Part shown: piece after piece, positions 12,701-27,700 of the stretch
How positions within the stretch are numbered: position 1 is the stretch's first letter
Layout of the letters: each line of letters begins with the position of its first letter
NCBI GenBank assembly: GCA_037576195.1
Contig: CM075101.1
Coordinates: 30,380,001-30,444,000, forward strand
DNA length: 64,000 nucleotides
From: Phytoseiulus persimilis
Taxonomy: Eukaryota; Arthropoda; Arachnida; Mesostigmata; Phytoseiidae
Direction of reading: 5' to 3'
Made by a program: the position numbers and the translations under genes
The notes under the pieces: generated by a model
Database searches by the model: none
What the model was told of the DNA's origin: nothing
Seen by the model: the letters and a program-made list of their open reading frames with translations, nothing else

Positions 12701-15700
12701 GGATTCAGAATCGCTGTTTGTCTCTTTCGTTCCCAGCGATCCGCTCGATTCGCGAGATGAGCTCAGGCCTCTCGTTGCCATACCCTAAGCCCTATCGGCC
12801 ATCGCGAAATCACTCGCGGACAGAGCGCGGAGTTGTCATTTGATGAGCTCACGAAAAAAATGACCGGGCTAGAAACAGCACCTACGAAGGGAAGGGGTTC
12901 ACACTGCCTCCGAGAGAAATTCCTCGAGATCGCCCGAGTTTGAGCTCCGGAGGACGGTTCTTGAGGAAAGTTGTGTCGCAGCTCGAGAACATGCGATCTG
13001 AAGCAGAGATAACGAAAAAACTCACCCTGAACGAGCAAAGTTACTCCAGTAACTCACGTATGCTTCGGCAAGCGATTGCTCGCTCTTGCTGTAGTTGCCA
13101 TCCTTGAAATGGCTGTGGAGCGGCGTCAAAGGAGCGCCGAAAAGATACGGGAGATCCTCGCCATGTGCGCCGCCTACCCTGTTCGGGTAGTCGCCGTGTT
13201 CCGTCATGTAACCGAATACATACACAAAGGAGTTCTTCGTCACCCTCGCGTGGAGGCTTGCCGCTCGGAAGAGTGGAGCGACAACTAAAGCGTCTCCAAG
13301 GATCTCGGCCGTGGCTGAAATAATGTTTCCGGTTTCAGGTCGATTGCAGCGTTTCAATTTCGTCAGTACGCTTGATCCACTCCATCTTGCCATCAGGAAG
13401 ACACGCGGGAAGAAGGTGGACAGAGAATAGAGAGGACGGAGCCCCAGGGGCGCGCATGAGAGAATCGAGGCGAGGTTTGTTCGGTTGAGCAGTCGCCCAC
13501 GGCTATTGTCCCGCATTGATTGTTGGTCCGTTCCGTTGAGCTGGTGGCCCTCATGCTCCGAGGATTTATTGGAACCTGCCTCTGTCCAAGGTCCGTCGAA
13601 TTTCTGTTGCAGCGCTTATTTTACTTCCGAATCGCTATGGCAAACTGAGCGAAGCGCCGCACCTCACACTCTTGAGTCTCCCGAGAGAATGAGCTCCTCG
13701 ACAGATGTTTCCGCCCAGTTCCCTCCAGCCGCTTTCGTACACTAATACGAGAGCCCTCAACTAGGCTCATTCTTCCGTGGAATAGGTTTTCCATAGCTCT
13801 GGAGAACAAGACGCCCGGCATCCGTTGTTCGCTGGGGTGAGTTCATCCGATCGGGACCGGGAACGAGCTTGCTCGAGCGGACAAGGTACGATACGTTCCG
13901 CGGAACTTATGGAAGAGCGATCTGTACGGATTGAAGCTCGTGTACTCACAGTCAAGAATGGAGAGCGGATGCTGAGGAAACGGCCTCGTCCAATCGGTGT
14001 ATTCGTTCAACACTGTGAGGAGTATCTCTTGTTGATGGTATGTAAACAGATTCCTCACGAGGGTCCTCAAGATTCGATCTCGTCGCTCTACTTCGATCCC
14101 GTATTTCTCTTCCTCTGCCGACATCCAGCCATAAGCCTGGAAACGTATTCAGTGTCAACAGAGCAAACAACGCACTGCAATGGTTCAATGGCGTGATCCT
14201 GAGAAATGCTCCTGCTCAGGTGAAGAGGTCGCGTGAAGAATCTTGATTCAGTTTCCAACGGCTTCGACAAAGGCGATCTGGGTCATACGGGTTTTTTTCC
14301 GAACTAAACCTGCATCTTGGTTCGAGGCGCACTCGCGCATCGTCGTCACGAAACGTATTCGTTCGTTCAAACAGCCGTTATCAGCACTCAGACCTCCAAT
14401 CGGAGAAAATCGTGGAATTGGAAGTAGGCGGCTTCGACCGAAAACGAGGGAACTTTCTTCCTCGCGGAGCCCAACTAGCTCACTGAGCTCTCAATTTGAC
14501 TCTCGGTTCGTATTCGGTTGCTACGTAACGTCTATGTGCTGTGCACCGGTGACAGAGGTTCTCTGATAGGGCGGTCAAGCACAAAGCAAGCTTTACTTCC
14601 GTTCATTTGCAAACTGAACCTCTGGATCCCACTCAGTACAAACTAATCGGCTCGAAACCGCAGGGGACGAGGACTTAGTTCTTACTGGTGATGCCGATGT
14701 CAACGAGAACAACTGTCAGATCACAGAGTCCTTGACAACGGCCCGACGCGTGAAGGACAGGGAAGCGCGCTCGATATCCTTTGACGTTGGACCTTCTTAC
14801 CAAATAGACGGCCGGCGCCGATAGAAACGGAATCCTTCACGAGCAGTCTCGACGGAACACCTGTACTCACCTCAAAGGCGGTCACTCCGAATATGACGTC
14901 GTAGGTCTTGAATTGAGTGACGGAATGCTCTTCCATCAGAACCGATGGTTCTCTGGCAACCACGATACCATCGATACAGGGTCCGAAAGCCGAGTGATAT
15001 TCGGGTGCTTCGACCTCCACGGCTACAATGTCTAAGGCAGGTCTGGAAGGGAAAGCATCGATGCTGTGAGTTTCGGGTCAGCTACACGGAATAGTTCTCG
15101 TTTCGCTCCACTCAATCTTATTGCATATCGGGAGGCTATCTGGTCATGTGACTCATGGATGAATATCGTGGCCGGAATTGTCGGCTTATCCCCAACAGCC
15201 CATCGAAAATCACATTGTCTCTCAAAAGTCTGACAATAAAGCCAGCGTCCATTGCTGATTCGCTCTCAAGGCATTTCCTCGGGGTCACTACTCGGCCCGT
15301 ACCCATCGAGTGGTCGGACTGTTAGACCGATAATTTCTTTCCATGAACAACAAAAAGATCTCGCCTCGGCTCTCAAAAGAGCTTGGTCCATGAGGGATGA
15401 CGGAAATCGGTTGCGCTCTCGAGTTCACCATGCCCGTTACTCTGCCGAAGAAGCTATTCATCGTTTTTTTTCCGCGCACACCATAACGTTCAGCAGGGAA
15501 CGGGTTATTGCTGCCGAAGCCAGTACTCCTACAGGCCCGTCGATTCGACAAAATGGCTTGCCACCCGAAAGAATGATAGAGGTTAACAGCGGAAATGATC
15601 AGGCAAACAAGATTATCACCCATGATTTCCCCTTGCCAGCCTAATCAACGCCGTTTTTGTATCCAATCGCTACATTTCCACAAGGCAACAGCGACCGCTA

Positions 15701-18700
15701 GACCTCCGGCCTTTATTGTCTACTGAGAGATATTGTTTCCGCGGATTCAGCGAGCATGCCCGAGCACGGCGCAACTGGACGAGCGCTGCTTGGAGAGACT
15801 CTGAGCTCGAGGTTAAGACATTTCTGTGAATCGTCTTTGTGAATTAGCAGCGTGCCGACCGTATCGCAGTCAGTTCCGATGTCGATGGAGAATATTCACG
15901 AGCTGCTACGGCCCACGCTTTACGACGGGACGAACTCTATTCAACTCCGACTCGAACGCGTTCTGCATAACCACTAAATTGCGGTTTATTGTGCTAGACA
16001 CCAACAACAAAGGGACAAGACATACGGCTTACTTGGTTTTCAGACACTCGACGAGTGCCTTATTGTCCTCGGTGGGGCAGTCAAGAGCTTGACCGATGCG
16101 TTTGGTGAACTTCGGAGCTTCTCGGGCGATCGCCCACGGGCTGAGCGCAGATCCGGACATTAACACAGCTCGTTGAAACAACCCTGAGGACAATTGATCC
16201 GGTTGTGATGAACCCATAAGAATTGCTCACAGACTCATAGCACTCCATGGAAAGGCTCAAGCTCGAAGGCCGCGTCGGACGCTCTCTCGTTCATGAAACA
16301 CAAAATGGGAATGCAGATAGAACTCCCTCCGAATTGAATTCACAAGGGTCGTAGAGAGCACCTTGTCACTCGGATGTGGACAAAAGAGCGAACGTTCGCT
16401 CCACGAACCTTTGGCCATCGGTGTCAACATGAGAAGATTCGCGAGGGCGCCGCCCTGTCCGTGTCCTATAACGGTGACGTTCCTCGTGTCGCCGCCGAAC
16501 TCGGCAATGTTACCCTGGATCCAATGCAGCGCAGCCACGAGATCGAGGAGGCCGTTGTTGCCCCCCCGACCGTTCTCCGAGATCGGTGGCAAAAAGCCTA
16601 CACAACGAAAGCGGCAAAGTTTACTCGAGGTCTGCGCATGAGCGCACCGGTACGCGAAGGGAGCAAAGTATGAAACTGTGATAGTTTCGGCCTCGGTTTG
16701 CACTAAGTTGATTTCTGCCGGCGCTGCGACTCAGATAAGCCGCGCTGCTACGACCGAACTCGCGTTCCGCCTAAAGACCTAATGTGTGTTTAATATCATT
16801 ATCTGAGAAAGGATGGTCGAGTTGAAGTCCCTCCTCGCCTAGAGGTCGTACAAGCAGGAGAAAAGATGGATGGTCGGTCGAACGCACGATACAAAGAGCG
16901 GAAGACTCGAAGTGAAACGATCTTCAGCGCAATGACGAAATCCCGCTCGATGAAACGAGGCGCCGCTATCAACCTGACCACCTGGCCAGAGATGAAAGAG
17001 TTCGAGAAAGGAGTTGCCGGAGGACGACGACGCGAGACGGAGCTCAGACGTAGTGGAGAGCAGTGGTGGAAAAACGACAGAGAGGGAGCAGACGATTGAG
17101 AGGTCCATGATTGCCGGCGTTACGTGCATCTGGCGCGCCAGCTGGTCGACCAACCGGAGTTGAAGGCGGCTAATTAGATAGGTTCCTTTTTTGCTACTAT
17201 GTACTCGGTCGAGTTGTTAGTCCCTCCGTGTCGTTAATGCCGTAGGCCAGAGCCAACTCATCGTATTAGCCGTTTTCGTTGGCGTTGTTCCCATCGTTTC
17301 CGTTGTTGTTTTTTTCAGCGCAACAGATGGGAGAGAACTCCGCCGAAACTGCATTGAGAATCGTTTCACGTGTAGAATCCCCCTTCCCCCCGTCTCCCGT
17401 TCTTTTGATGGGCTGAGAAGGTTTCCATGTCTCACGTGGGAGCTACGTTCCCGGCAAGTGAGTGGGTCAAAGGAATCGAATCGAAGGAGTCGTGTCAAGC
17501 TGAGCCTCGGAGCGACCGACCTTGTAGTGGCGGTGGTATTAGCGGGGGCAGTGAGTCGCGGTTGTGGCCGCGACGGTTATTGAGGCTGTTGGGACAGCGG
17601 CGCTGGGGCTTGTCCGGTGTATTGGTAGCAGTTGCCGATATATTAGTTAAGTAATGCGGCTGATTCAGGCAAGCAATGAGGCAAAAAGCGTAGGCTTACC
17701 AAAAATGCCGAGTCGGTAGTTTAGGGTAACGACGACGACGTTCCCCAAACTGGCCAAAAGCGTTCCGTCCAACGAATTCCCTGAATTCCATTCATAAGAC
17801 TCGCCCTGTATGAACACCATCACAGGCAGATGAAGGGGCGATCGACCAACTGCAACAGATCAACGAATCGTTAGAAGTCTCGCTTCCAAACACGCCACCG
17901 TCCTCTCTGCCCCACTAGGATCGATGTACTTATTCTCATCATTCACTGGAATCCCCCCGCAGGAATACCATGAATGGAAGAATGAGATGAATTATCATAC
18001 GATTGATTTGCACTTTTTCTCGTGTCCCGGCAGCTATCGACGCAAGAATTATTCATACGCGGCCGCTCCTCCATTATCGTCGCAGAACAACAGAAGTAAG
18101 TTCAAGTGTGATTCGAGAAGAGCCATTCGTTTCGGAAGGGAGAGTACGGCTTGCGTGTTGTTCCAGAGATGATGGGTATTTAGAGAGGGAATTCATCCTG
18201 AACTCTGCGAAGAAATTCCCCCTTTGGGCATTGAAAACAGTGCGGGACGTTTTTTTGAAACGCTGCCTTGCATCAGTATGCTGGACCTGTTCTCGAGCGA
18301 AGAACGCCGCCAGAGACCTCCAGCTACTTTGTCCACCGAAAGAATCTTTTCTGGATGCGCGAGCTCATCCCAACTTTTATTGCGACCATGTCTCTCCTGG
18401 GCGAAATTCGCTCGTGGCTCGAACGTGAATTCGGAACAGAGGTCGCGAGTGTCTTCTTCTTCCTTCTTGGATTGGCTGCCGGACACACGGAACTGAAAAG
18501 GAGAGACTTCATGCAATGATCGCAGGGACGAAGTACGAGGCATCCGGACGATATAGTTTTTCCGACTCGATAGATCCTCTGGAGAGTCGCTGGCACAGTA
18601 GGATGCGCGGGCGCATGTTCTGGCGTATCATATTGGAGTGGAGGCGAGGCTGCAAAAATTTCTCTCCGCGATTCTCATTAAGAGCGTCATTCAACTGGTG

Positions 18701-21700
18701 CGTACCGAATCAAGTCTGGCGCGATTCATGGAGCCACTGAAAGCTCGACTGCCAAGTAATAGGAACGGAGAAAGCAGATGGGGCGCCGAGCGGACGGGTG
18801 AGGGGAACCAACGACAGTCATACTATTTTTCCGCATGTCTTTACTCGAAGGACACAGCGTTCTCTATGGGAGTTTTGTCTGCGACTCGCTCCGTCTGTGA
18901 GCGCTGCTCTGGTCAACCGAAGCGGGGTTGGAAAAACTGACCGACCCGACGGCGGGCGGTCAGGGCGGCGGGATGCCTGGTTAGGTCGGCTGGTTGATCC
19001 ATTGGAGCAACGTCCACACAATCATGGATGGACAGAAGAAGAGCATTTCGCGGTGAGTGATGGGACGCGCCGACGTACCGTCCGAGCCCCGGAAACCCCG
19101 AGAGACGAATCATTGAAATGATCACAGCCTGGCCATCTCGATCGCACCCCCGCTAGTTGTTCAGTGACCTCGATCGCCAATGACATCACGTCTCGATGTC
19201 TCGCCATGCCGACCGCCGGAGTGTGCGACTCGGTTCTCGATGGTATTCAAGGCGCTGTAAACTAACACGATTCGGCATCAGAATCGCTCCCAACGAAATT
19301 CAACTAACGAGTCTAACGGTCGTCACCGCCACCCGCTTGCCTTTGCGTAAGAGTCAGTGAAGAATCGCGGGCCTGGCTGGCGGTCATCGGAGTTCCGACT
19401 CCAACTCTGATTGGAGCGCCAGGGATCTCTCGCCAAACTCTCATGACTTACTGCTTGAATTATCAATTAGTTCATTAGTCTTCGGAGCTCCTCCGCGTTG
19501 GGTGCCGACACTGTCGAAGTCTATTAGTTTCCGTCAGCAGTCGCCGTGGCGGCTCCGAAGTTCGAATTTTTCATCCAGAGAAGGTGATGGCGGATGAACT
19601 CTCGTTTTCAGCAGGCAGGCTTGAAACTACTCTGTGCGCATCACCTCTGTGATCACCGTCATTACCACATCCGGCCAGTCCCCCTCATCCTCCATGGGGT
19701 TTATTTCAGCCGACCTTTGTCACGTGATATCGTTTCACCCTGCGGTCTCTCACTTGAGGGTGGTTGATTGCGCGGAATGAGCCAGCCGTTCACGATCAAG
19801 TTTGGGAGTCTGAGCGCCACCCCTGGCGTCGTCTGATCGTCCATGAAAGACCTGCGCTCAATTCTCGAAGCGCGGAGGCTTTCCATAACTACGACGGATG
19901 GCGCGGTACGACGGGTCTCGTTCGGAAAAGCCAAATATGTTGTATAAGCTCCCCGATTGGAATCAAGGTACGACAGCTGCCGTTCTTAGGAGCTGCGGCA
20001 GAGATTTCGGTCGGAGTTCCCGACTCCGTTTCGATCTCAAAAGAGGAGCAACCGTGCCCCGCTGAGACCTCGGGATTTCTTCCGATCGTAGAGCAACGAA
20101 TGAAGGTTTCTGCCTCCCGTGGAGAGTCGAGACAAGCTCCTCACGCGGCTGGGTGACATCGATGATTGAACATAGATATGAGCAGCATGTATATCCGGGA
20201 GCATAATCACGGAGCCACTGTGACTCGATGAAGCAGCGATGCTACCGAATTAGCGTAACTAACAGCCACGAACACGGTATTTTTTTTGGCAAGCCGAGTC
20301 CCCTTAAGGTCGGTACGGCTCTCGTCCCGCAGGTTGAGATCTCGTAAACCTCGACACGATCTTCTACGATTCATATCGTCCGTCGGGCTTGAATTCTCGG
20401 TTGGCGTCGTTACAGTTATGGTGATCTCGGATCAAGTGCCTGGATCAGAACGACGAGAACACTAATCGGGGAACGTATCACTCTCGAATGTTCTCGAGAC
20501 CGGCAGCTGTTGCTTCGCGAACGATGACGCGGAAATTCGGATCTCCTTCTCCGGATTGAAAAGGACGATTTCATGGCCGGACCGGAGTGAGTCCTCAAAA
20601 TCAGCGATCAATCCCGGAGGAGCGAACACGCCTGGATCCCTGACACGCCGGAGCATGATCGCAGACTACAAGGAATGAGTTCTGGGAGCGTTGCGACTCA
20701 GAAAATCGAATGCGCACACGCGTCAGAGAACCTGGCCTCACAACAAATTACTTCCGAGGCTGAATCCTCCGCAACCTGGAATCCTGTGCAGTCGCTGTTG
20801 GCACTGCGCTGGAATGTCAACATACGAAATCGAAAGCTGCGAAGAGAAATAATCATCCAGGAAAACTTATCAGATTCATTTGACAGGCGTTCGCAATTAG
20901 CACGACGTCGGCTGGAGTTCAAATCCCATGAGGGCTCAACGTTCGCTCCTGCATTACGGGAGATATGGCGCGGTGCAGTCAGTGTTAACCAAAGCCAAAG
21001 CAGAACTAATTTGTCTAGTGCACAGACGTTAGAGTCTGGCCGTGGTTTTTGCACAAAGCGAACCTTCTGGATCAGGCACCGGAATTTCTCGGGTTTTTGC
21101 ACCGCAAAATCTAACCAATCAGTCCGACAATGGGGAAGTCGATTGGAAACTCCCTTCGGCCTGCGTCGGACCGTTCCAGTACACTCCAACGATGACAAAC
21201 GTTCTTATTCCTCACTTAATTCCTCCCCATAGCCTAACAAATCCCAAGAGGAAAGTTTCTCACTTGCGGAAACCCACGCGGAGAGGTTCAAATCTCCGCG
21301 ACTGCGGCCGAAAACGATCCGGACTTGCGGAAAAGAGTACGGCGGAAACAGCCCGCTCTCCGCAGACCCAACGCGAATATCGTGCATTATATTCCTCCAG
21401 TGTGGGAATTTCCCCGGCGGGAGCACCTACGCCGGGAGTTTCGCGCTCCCCTTGACGCACCGAAAGTCAACCGGAGTCGCGATCTCTACTGTCAATAGAC
21501 ACTGCGCGGATTGCTGTTATCGACCTCGGCAACCAATAGGCCCGATATCGACTTTTACGCCCAGCTCGTGATTGCATCGCCAGTCAGCGAACTAGTCAGC
21601 CCGTCCGGGCGCCCCCTGCTCTGATCCTCCAACAAAGCAGGAAGCAGGAAACTAAGGGGACCCAGTGAGCATTGAGCGCAGAAGGGAATGGAATGCCAGT

Positions 21701-24700
21701 AAGCGGAGGCACTGTTTATTCAGTAATCCTCCCAACCTTGGCGGTCTTCTTTCGGAAACGTGCGCGTGGCTGAACAGACTCGAGCGGAGGTCTGGGAAAC
21801 CATCGACGTATCGCATACCATGCGAACCCCTATAATGGAAAAGTCGAGTTTTTCCTCGTGCTCGGTCGTTGTAGAACAATCCAAGACCGCGACAACTGCG
21901 CTGTCGCTCCTGCGGGAATTCGTTTGTCTCGGCCGCACAAAGATCCGCGGCAAGACGGAAAAAAATTCGCTCCGACTTCACAGTTGGCGTGAGCTCGTTC
22001 TTGCTGGGGAACCGAGTTTCGGTTTCTTGTTCTTCCTCGTCGCCGATTTTTGTGGAAGTTTGTGTCTATGTCTATCTATATATCTCTCCACTTTCTTGAT
22101 CGGTACAAACGTCCCCGCATTCGTGTTACCGACGCTTGCAGGCGTGCCGCATGTGAGTCTCTGATGCTTCGTCACTGTAAGCCTTATTTTCCGTCCGAGT
22201 GGGTTTCAACATTCACCTTGGCCCTTCTGCAACCGACCCGTTTGTGCACAGGATGGGTCGCTGGCCAGCGGGGCTGTTTCGTCCGAGATCGCGGCATTTT
22301 CGTTTTCGAAAATCCCTCACAACCGTTCGTGATCTCATCAGGCGCCTTCTGACGACCACACTGGGCCCGGTTCGACCCTTTCGATTGGGCATTCCCAGTT
22401 TTTCGGGTGAATTTTACCGCTCGGATTCCGTTTCTTCTCATTGATGGGGGAGCGCCGCTCACGACGAACACTCCCTCTTCGCACCGCGGCCATCCGGGCT
22501 CCGTGCAGCGAGTCTCTCTGACTCGATGCACCGCGGGTGGAACGAAACCCGTCCCTGCATATGCACGTTAGCAGCGTTTGTTTTCACAGAGATTGCCGAG
22601 ACAGTTGACGACGTTGATGTAACACTGGTGCGTCGTAAGGATGAGTTATGTGATGTGTGATGCGGTACGCGAAGAAAGGGGTTGAAGGAAGGAAGCAAAC
22701 CCGTTTGTTTTCCACAGGCGGCCCGCCGCACCCCCTGACGAATAAGCGAGCAGGCGAACGAGCATCGGTCGGACGGAGTTGGGACGGCTGTGCCTTTGAA
22801 CCCGCACAAATCATCAGGACAGTGGTCGCTCGAGCGGACAGGCGCGTCAAAGGAGAGAGTGCTGGCGATAATTTGTCGCTGTCGACGAAAAGACAGGCGC
22901 GTTAGTTGCGGTCGACCTGGATCTCCCGCCGCTCTGCAGGATGGCCGACCGGTCCGTGACTCGCTGCGGGCTGAGAGGTCGAGCAACATCGCTGCAGTGC
23001 CAACGGGGTTGCTGGCAGCAGACAATGTAGATGAAGCGCCGACGGCCATCATCAGCTAGTCACACAGCGATTCCTCGACGACGGCGGTGCGGATATCCCG
23101 ATCTAGTCCATATATCTGGAAGTGCGGCGATATCCCAGACACCCGAAAACGCGAGCGGGTTGGGATTATAATTGTAATCATCGTCGAGTTGGGAAAATTC
23201 AAGTCCGCATACGGCCGCGAACGCGATTGATTCATTTCGAACTAGCCTGCAGTCGATCTCCATGAAGCCCGTGGCTCGTGACTCACTCTCATGACAAGTC
23301 TGACTGTGTTTCGTGTGGGCTCCGAATGCATTCCTGGGACCACTTGCGCTCTTTTTTTTTCCAGCCCTCAGAAGTGTCCCGGAATCACCTTTCGGTATTG
23401 CTTCAGTAACACTCCCTATCGCCTCGCAAATCCCATTACGGCGGGGGGCTTGGGTCTTAGGATGGTTCAGATTTAATTCTGATATGAATTAAATCCTCTT
23501 TTTACCACATAAGAAATTTGTTGTCCGGCCAGGGATCGAACCCGCGATTGCTAGCTTAGCGTGGCGCCCAAGGCGTTGGTTTATGTCACACGGCCAACGA
23601 GCCGGTCACTTGCGCTCTTGGAATCATCCCGGGGGCGGTGCGCTTCAGTGAGGTGAAAATACTTCCGAAGGATTCGGAACCATTTTCTCAGACGAGCGCA
23701 AATTTCCGTCAAGCCTCTAACTGACGACTGCCAATGCTCACGTTGACTCATTCAAAATTGATGTTGACATCGTTCGTGCTCGATTGCTCCGAAGTTAGAC
23801 CGGCTTTCGTTAGTCCCTTTCACACCTCAGATCGTCTGAAGTGTCGTGGTTGAGTGAAGTTGAGAATCTGCCGTGTTGTGGTTCCGAGCCGTTCCAAGAG
23901 CCCGAGAAGCGTCGCCGTCTCTCGTTAGGCGCACTCGAACCAACTGTGGAGCCCGAATCTACTCTCGACATCTCGTGCGAGTGAAGAGGGAGGCGGTCAT
24001 GAAGCAGGGAAACCGCACGACTTCTCAGAACAGCCGTGCGGGAACTTCATGAAATTCGTGGCTTGCTCGCATGTCCTGCGCCGGATCGCCTCTAAGGACC
24101 GGGAGCTCATGCATCAACTGCGAATATTGGAAAATGGTCTGTATCGGCGCTGAATCGACGCAGATCACTCGACTGCGTCGGGTCGAGGGCGTGCTCGCGT
24201 CCTTGTGGCGAACGCTCCTAATTAAAAGGTTGCCACTCACTTTGAAGGGGAGACGCAAGCTTTGAACGAGCACAGCACGGAAGCCAAGGAGGGAACCGAG
24301 GAGCGGTGAGGGGAGGGAACGCGCGGGAACGATCTGCTGCATCGCCATGCAGCACGGGGAACGCAGAGATCGCGCGGCCGCAATGCAAATCCGGAACGAG
24401 GAAGATGGTTGAGCAAGAAACCAATCCCAAGCGGGATAGAAGGAAGAGCAGTTGACGTACATTGATGGGATGGCCTCCGGTGTTTTGCTCAAACAATACA
24501 CCTTTCACCCAGAGTCTACTTTCTATTCTTCGAGCGACTGAGCCGCTCGGGATGTGATAAACTGGATGAGTGGCAGTGAGCTGCACGTGTCAGATCCGGT
24601 CACCCTTTCTCTTCATGACACCTGCCAAAACGCGCTGGAGCGTTGAGATGATTTCCTCTACTTTTCCGGCCTGTAGATGACCTCCAAGCATGATGCGCTC

Positions 24701-27700
24701 ATCGGGCTACCTGCGTAGCTTCGTTCTACTCCTGTCATGCAGGAAGTGGATAACCTGGGAGACATGCGCGATAGAATCCGAATTCCAGCTCTTCTTACGG
24801 CAGATTCTCGAGACGCAAACCGCTACATTTCACACCATGAAACGAACACTTCTCAAGGAGGAAGTATACCTGGGACCAGTCAATGAGCTAGTGATCCATG
24901 GATCCGCCCCTGGATCTTGATTCGTCGGAAAAGTCGCCGAGAAGGGATGAACTCGAAGGTTCCGGCGAAACACCAGGAACCAAACCACACCAAGAGGATC
25001 CTACAGCAGTAGGAGAAGGAAACTACAGATAACCGCTGGGATAACTCGCCACTAAACTTCATATATATCAGCATAAATAAATACCAATTCAAGGTCGTAT
25101 GTAATGTATCGAGGTGTGAATGAGCGAGCCGACAGTCCTGGTCATGATGAGGTGATCTCTATTCATTCCCCGCCACGCTCCCTCATTGGAGCGCTGTGAA
25201 CCCGCTTGCGCACTCTGTATTGGATGGGATCGGCTGTGTAGTTGCAACCAGCTCTGAACGGCAACCGTCGGTGGTATACCTCTCTCTCGTCTATGAATTT
25301 CGGCATCCTCCAGGAGCCGGGAGAGGCTCTTCCAGCTATTTACTTTTCCACACGTTCATGTGGGTCTGCCGCCGGGACCGCCCTCCTGTTGTCTTCGCCG
25401 CCGTCGTTGTTGTTGACGTCAGAGCACCAGCAGGGACAAGAAGACGCAGCCGATGCCGATATGCTGTGCCATTATTGGGAATAAATATCTAATTCGAGAG
25501 CGTCGAGGAGCTTGATGAATCAATATTTCTCCGTCATCCTGCTCCTATCCCATAAATCCTGTGTATCATCCTGGTCTTCCTTCCCTTGGTCGAATCTTGC
25601 CCGGAGTGCGGCGTCGGATTTCAGCGCAGACGGCAGCCTCCACCAGGCATAAGGGAAGACTCCCGCCTCAGCTGGGCTCGAAGTTCCGTGCGACGGATAT
25701 TCACGGAGCTTTTGTCTAGCCGCTTCAATCTGTGGAGGAAGGCGCTCTCCGGAGTTTTCTCCGCCAGTCGATTGATTCGAACATTTTGATTTCTCGCTCG
25801 CGAAACCGTCACTCGACGAAGGTTTTGAACGGGAATCATATCATGATAGCTATCCGCTCCCGCACCACGAGAGCGTTTCGCGAACCCTTTCTTTCACGAC
25901 GATCGGTTTCAAATGTGACCGATTTTTCCGTTCCCGTATTTCCTCGCGAACGCGTCCTCTCGCCTCGAGCTAACTTCTCACGACCACCGCGAAATTAGTT
26001 CCGCGACTGAGCCCAACTCGCGGTCGGAAGTACGTCGCGGGAATCGCCGAGCTCGTTTCGCTCACAGCAATGGTTTTGGCGTGGGAGAGTGAAGCGAGGA
26101 AAATCATTGTGAACCTCAAGGAGAAGGGAACCTCCCAACGGGTTCTCGCACAATCAGCATTCTGCTTGTCGGGTAGCGACGGCGTCGACGGCGGAGTGAC
26201 GCAGCGGAGAGTCAGGCTCCGGGATTTCGTTCTTGGGTTCGCTTTTCGCCCTCACAAAGGCCGAGAGGAAAGCGAGTCGCGCTCGAGCAGCGTTCGGGGC
26301 CGGGGAGGCAAAAGGCAAATCGAGTACTGCCGATGCAGGCGAGCGAATCAATAAAAGTCGTCGTCTGTTGCCCGCCGCCGCTCTGTGCGTTCGATTGAGA
26401 CCATGGCGGCTTATGCTCGTGCTGGTGTGCAAACACCTGCCGGCCTGCGTGCAAGGGAGCAAACAACGAGCACTTGACGTCGCTCGTGTCAACGTTCTTT
26501 CGGTTTATACCGTCCATGCTTCCCCCGCTCAGCAGGCTGATCACCGCGCGCCACTGACTCCCCCCTCGGTTGCGACTCCCCGACTGGGACTCACTCAGTC
26601 TGTTGACTCGAGATAGTCAGGGGATGTGGTCTCGATGCCGTGATGAGTGATCGAACACTGCTCCTCCGAGCGCACAGTCGAAGAGGATCGACTTGGGGGA
26701 GAAAAAAAAAAAAAGAGGAGGCTTTCGATGTCTCATGATTCTTTCGCGTCAAAACCCAGGCGGTCGGAGACTGGACGATCGGGTCGAGATCTGGGAATCG
26801 TTGGTCGTCCATCCCCCGGCTCTGCTCGGTTATCAGCCCTGGCTGATATGCAATTGATTGTCAACGCAGCAGCTTTCGCGGAGCGGCTGTGTTCTCCGAC
26901 GCTTGCCGATGGAGAGAGGGAATCTTCATCGGCAAGTGTCGAGAAAGCCGAGATCGAACTTCGTCAGCGAGCTTGTTCAGCGCGCATCATCAGGAGGGCT
27001 TTTGTTTATAAACGATAATATTTTCAAGCTGCGTATAGAGAAGCTGTGGTTTCGTGTTGCCGTGGCCGCCAGTGGAGTGGCGCTGCTCCCGATGATGGTG
27101 GTGGTGTTGGAACATGAGGCGATGCTGGTGTAGGGTCCGAGCGGGAGCTGCGGGCCGGGAGCGTCCAATCAATTTGCTTCGGGCGGCCGTCTCTCGTTAC
27201 CATCAGCATAACGTCTAGGCACGTTTAGAACGGAGGGATTGAACTATCAGTGTTTCATCCACAAGTATAACGTGACATATTTCTCCCGTCCCTCCCCGCT
27301 TCCATCAGAAACTCGAGACAGCGACTCGGACGAACAAACTCGGAAACGTGCTGTCGGCCAAGCCACGGCTGAGCAGGGAGGAGCGACTCACCAACGCATC
27401 GAATGCGTCGTCTTGACGGATCCGGAGCCGCTGCCTTCCACAAACCAGATGGGTTTTACCAATTAGGAATCAGCGGATTAAACGTGTGCGCCTGTCACTC
27501 GTTGATCGCGAGCCTGTGCGGCTTCGGGTTTTCGTGGGCTTTTTGTTTCACGCGGATCAAAGGCTGCTGCAGCGTCACGCGCTCTGCTCGACCGGTCGAA
27601 GCGTGTCTGAGCTCGTAGCAGTTATACTACATATACCAAAACAGGCAGTCGTTTATTTTCCTTCGCGAGGCGACCTTCGCGATGTTTGTTCGGGCGAGAG

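Noticed and set aside
20675-21232. 185-codon plus frame inside neuroligin intron 1, with a 166-codon antisense frame
   Set aside because: Both strands are open, neither with a domain. Not enough to call a nested gene.
22060-22095. TCTATCTATATATC run as a microsatellite or TATA element
   Set aside because: Too short and irregular, and not positioned upstream of any supported gene.
22459-23052. 197-codon minus frame in intron 1
   Set aside because: Ser/Arg/Ala-rich, no domain, overlapping plus frames.
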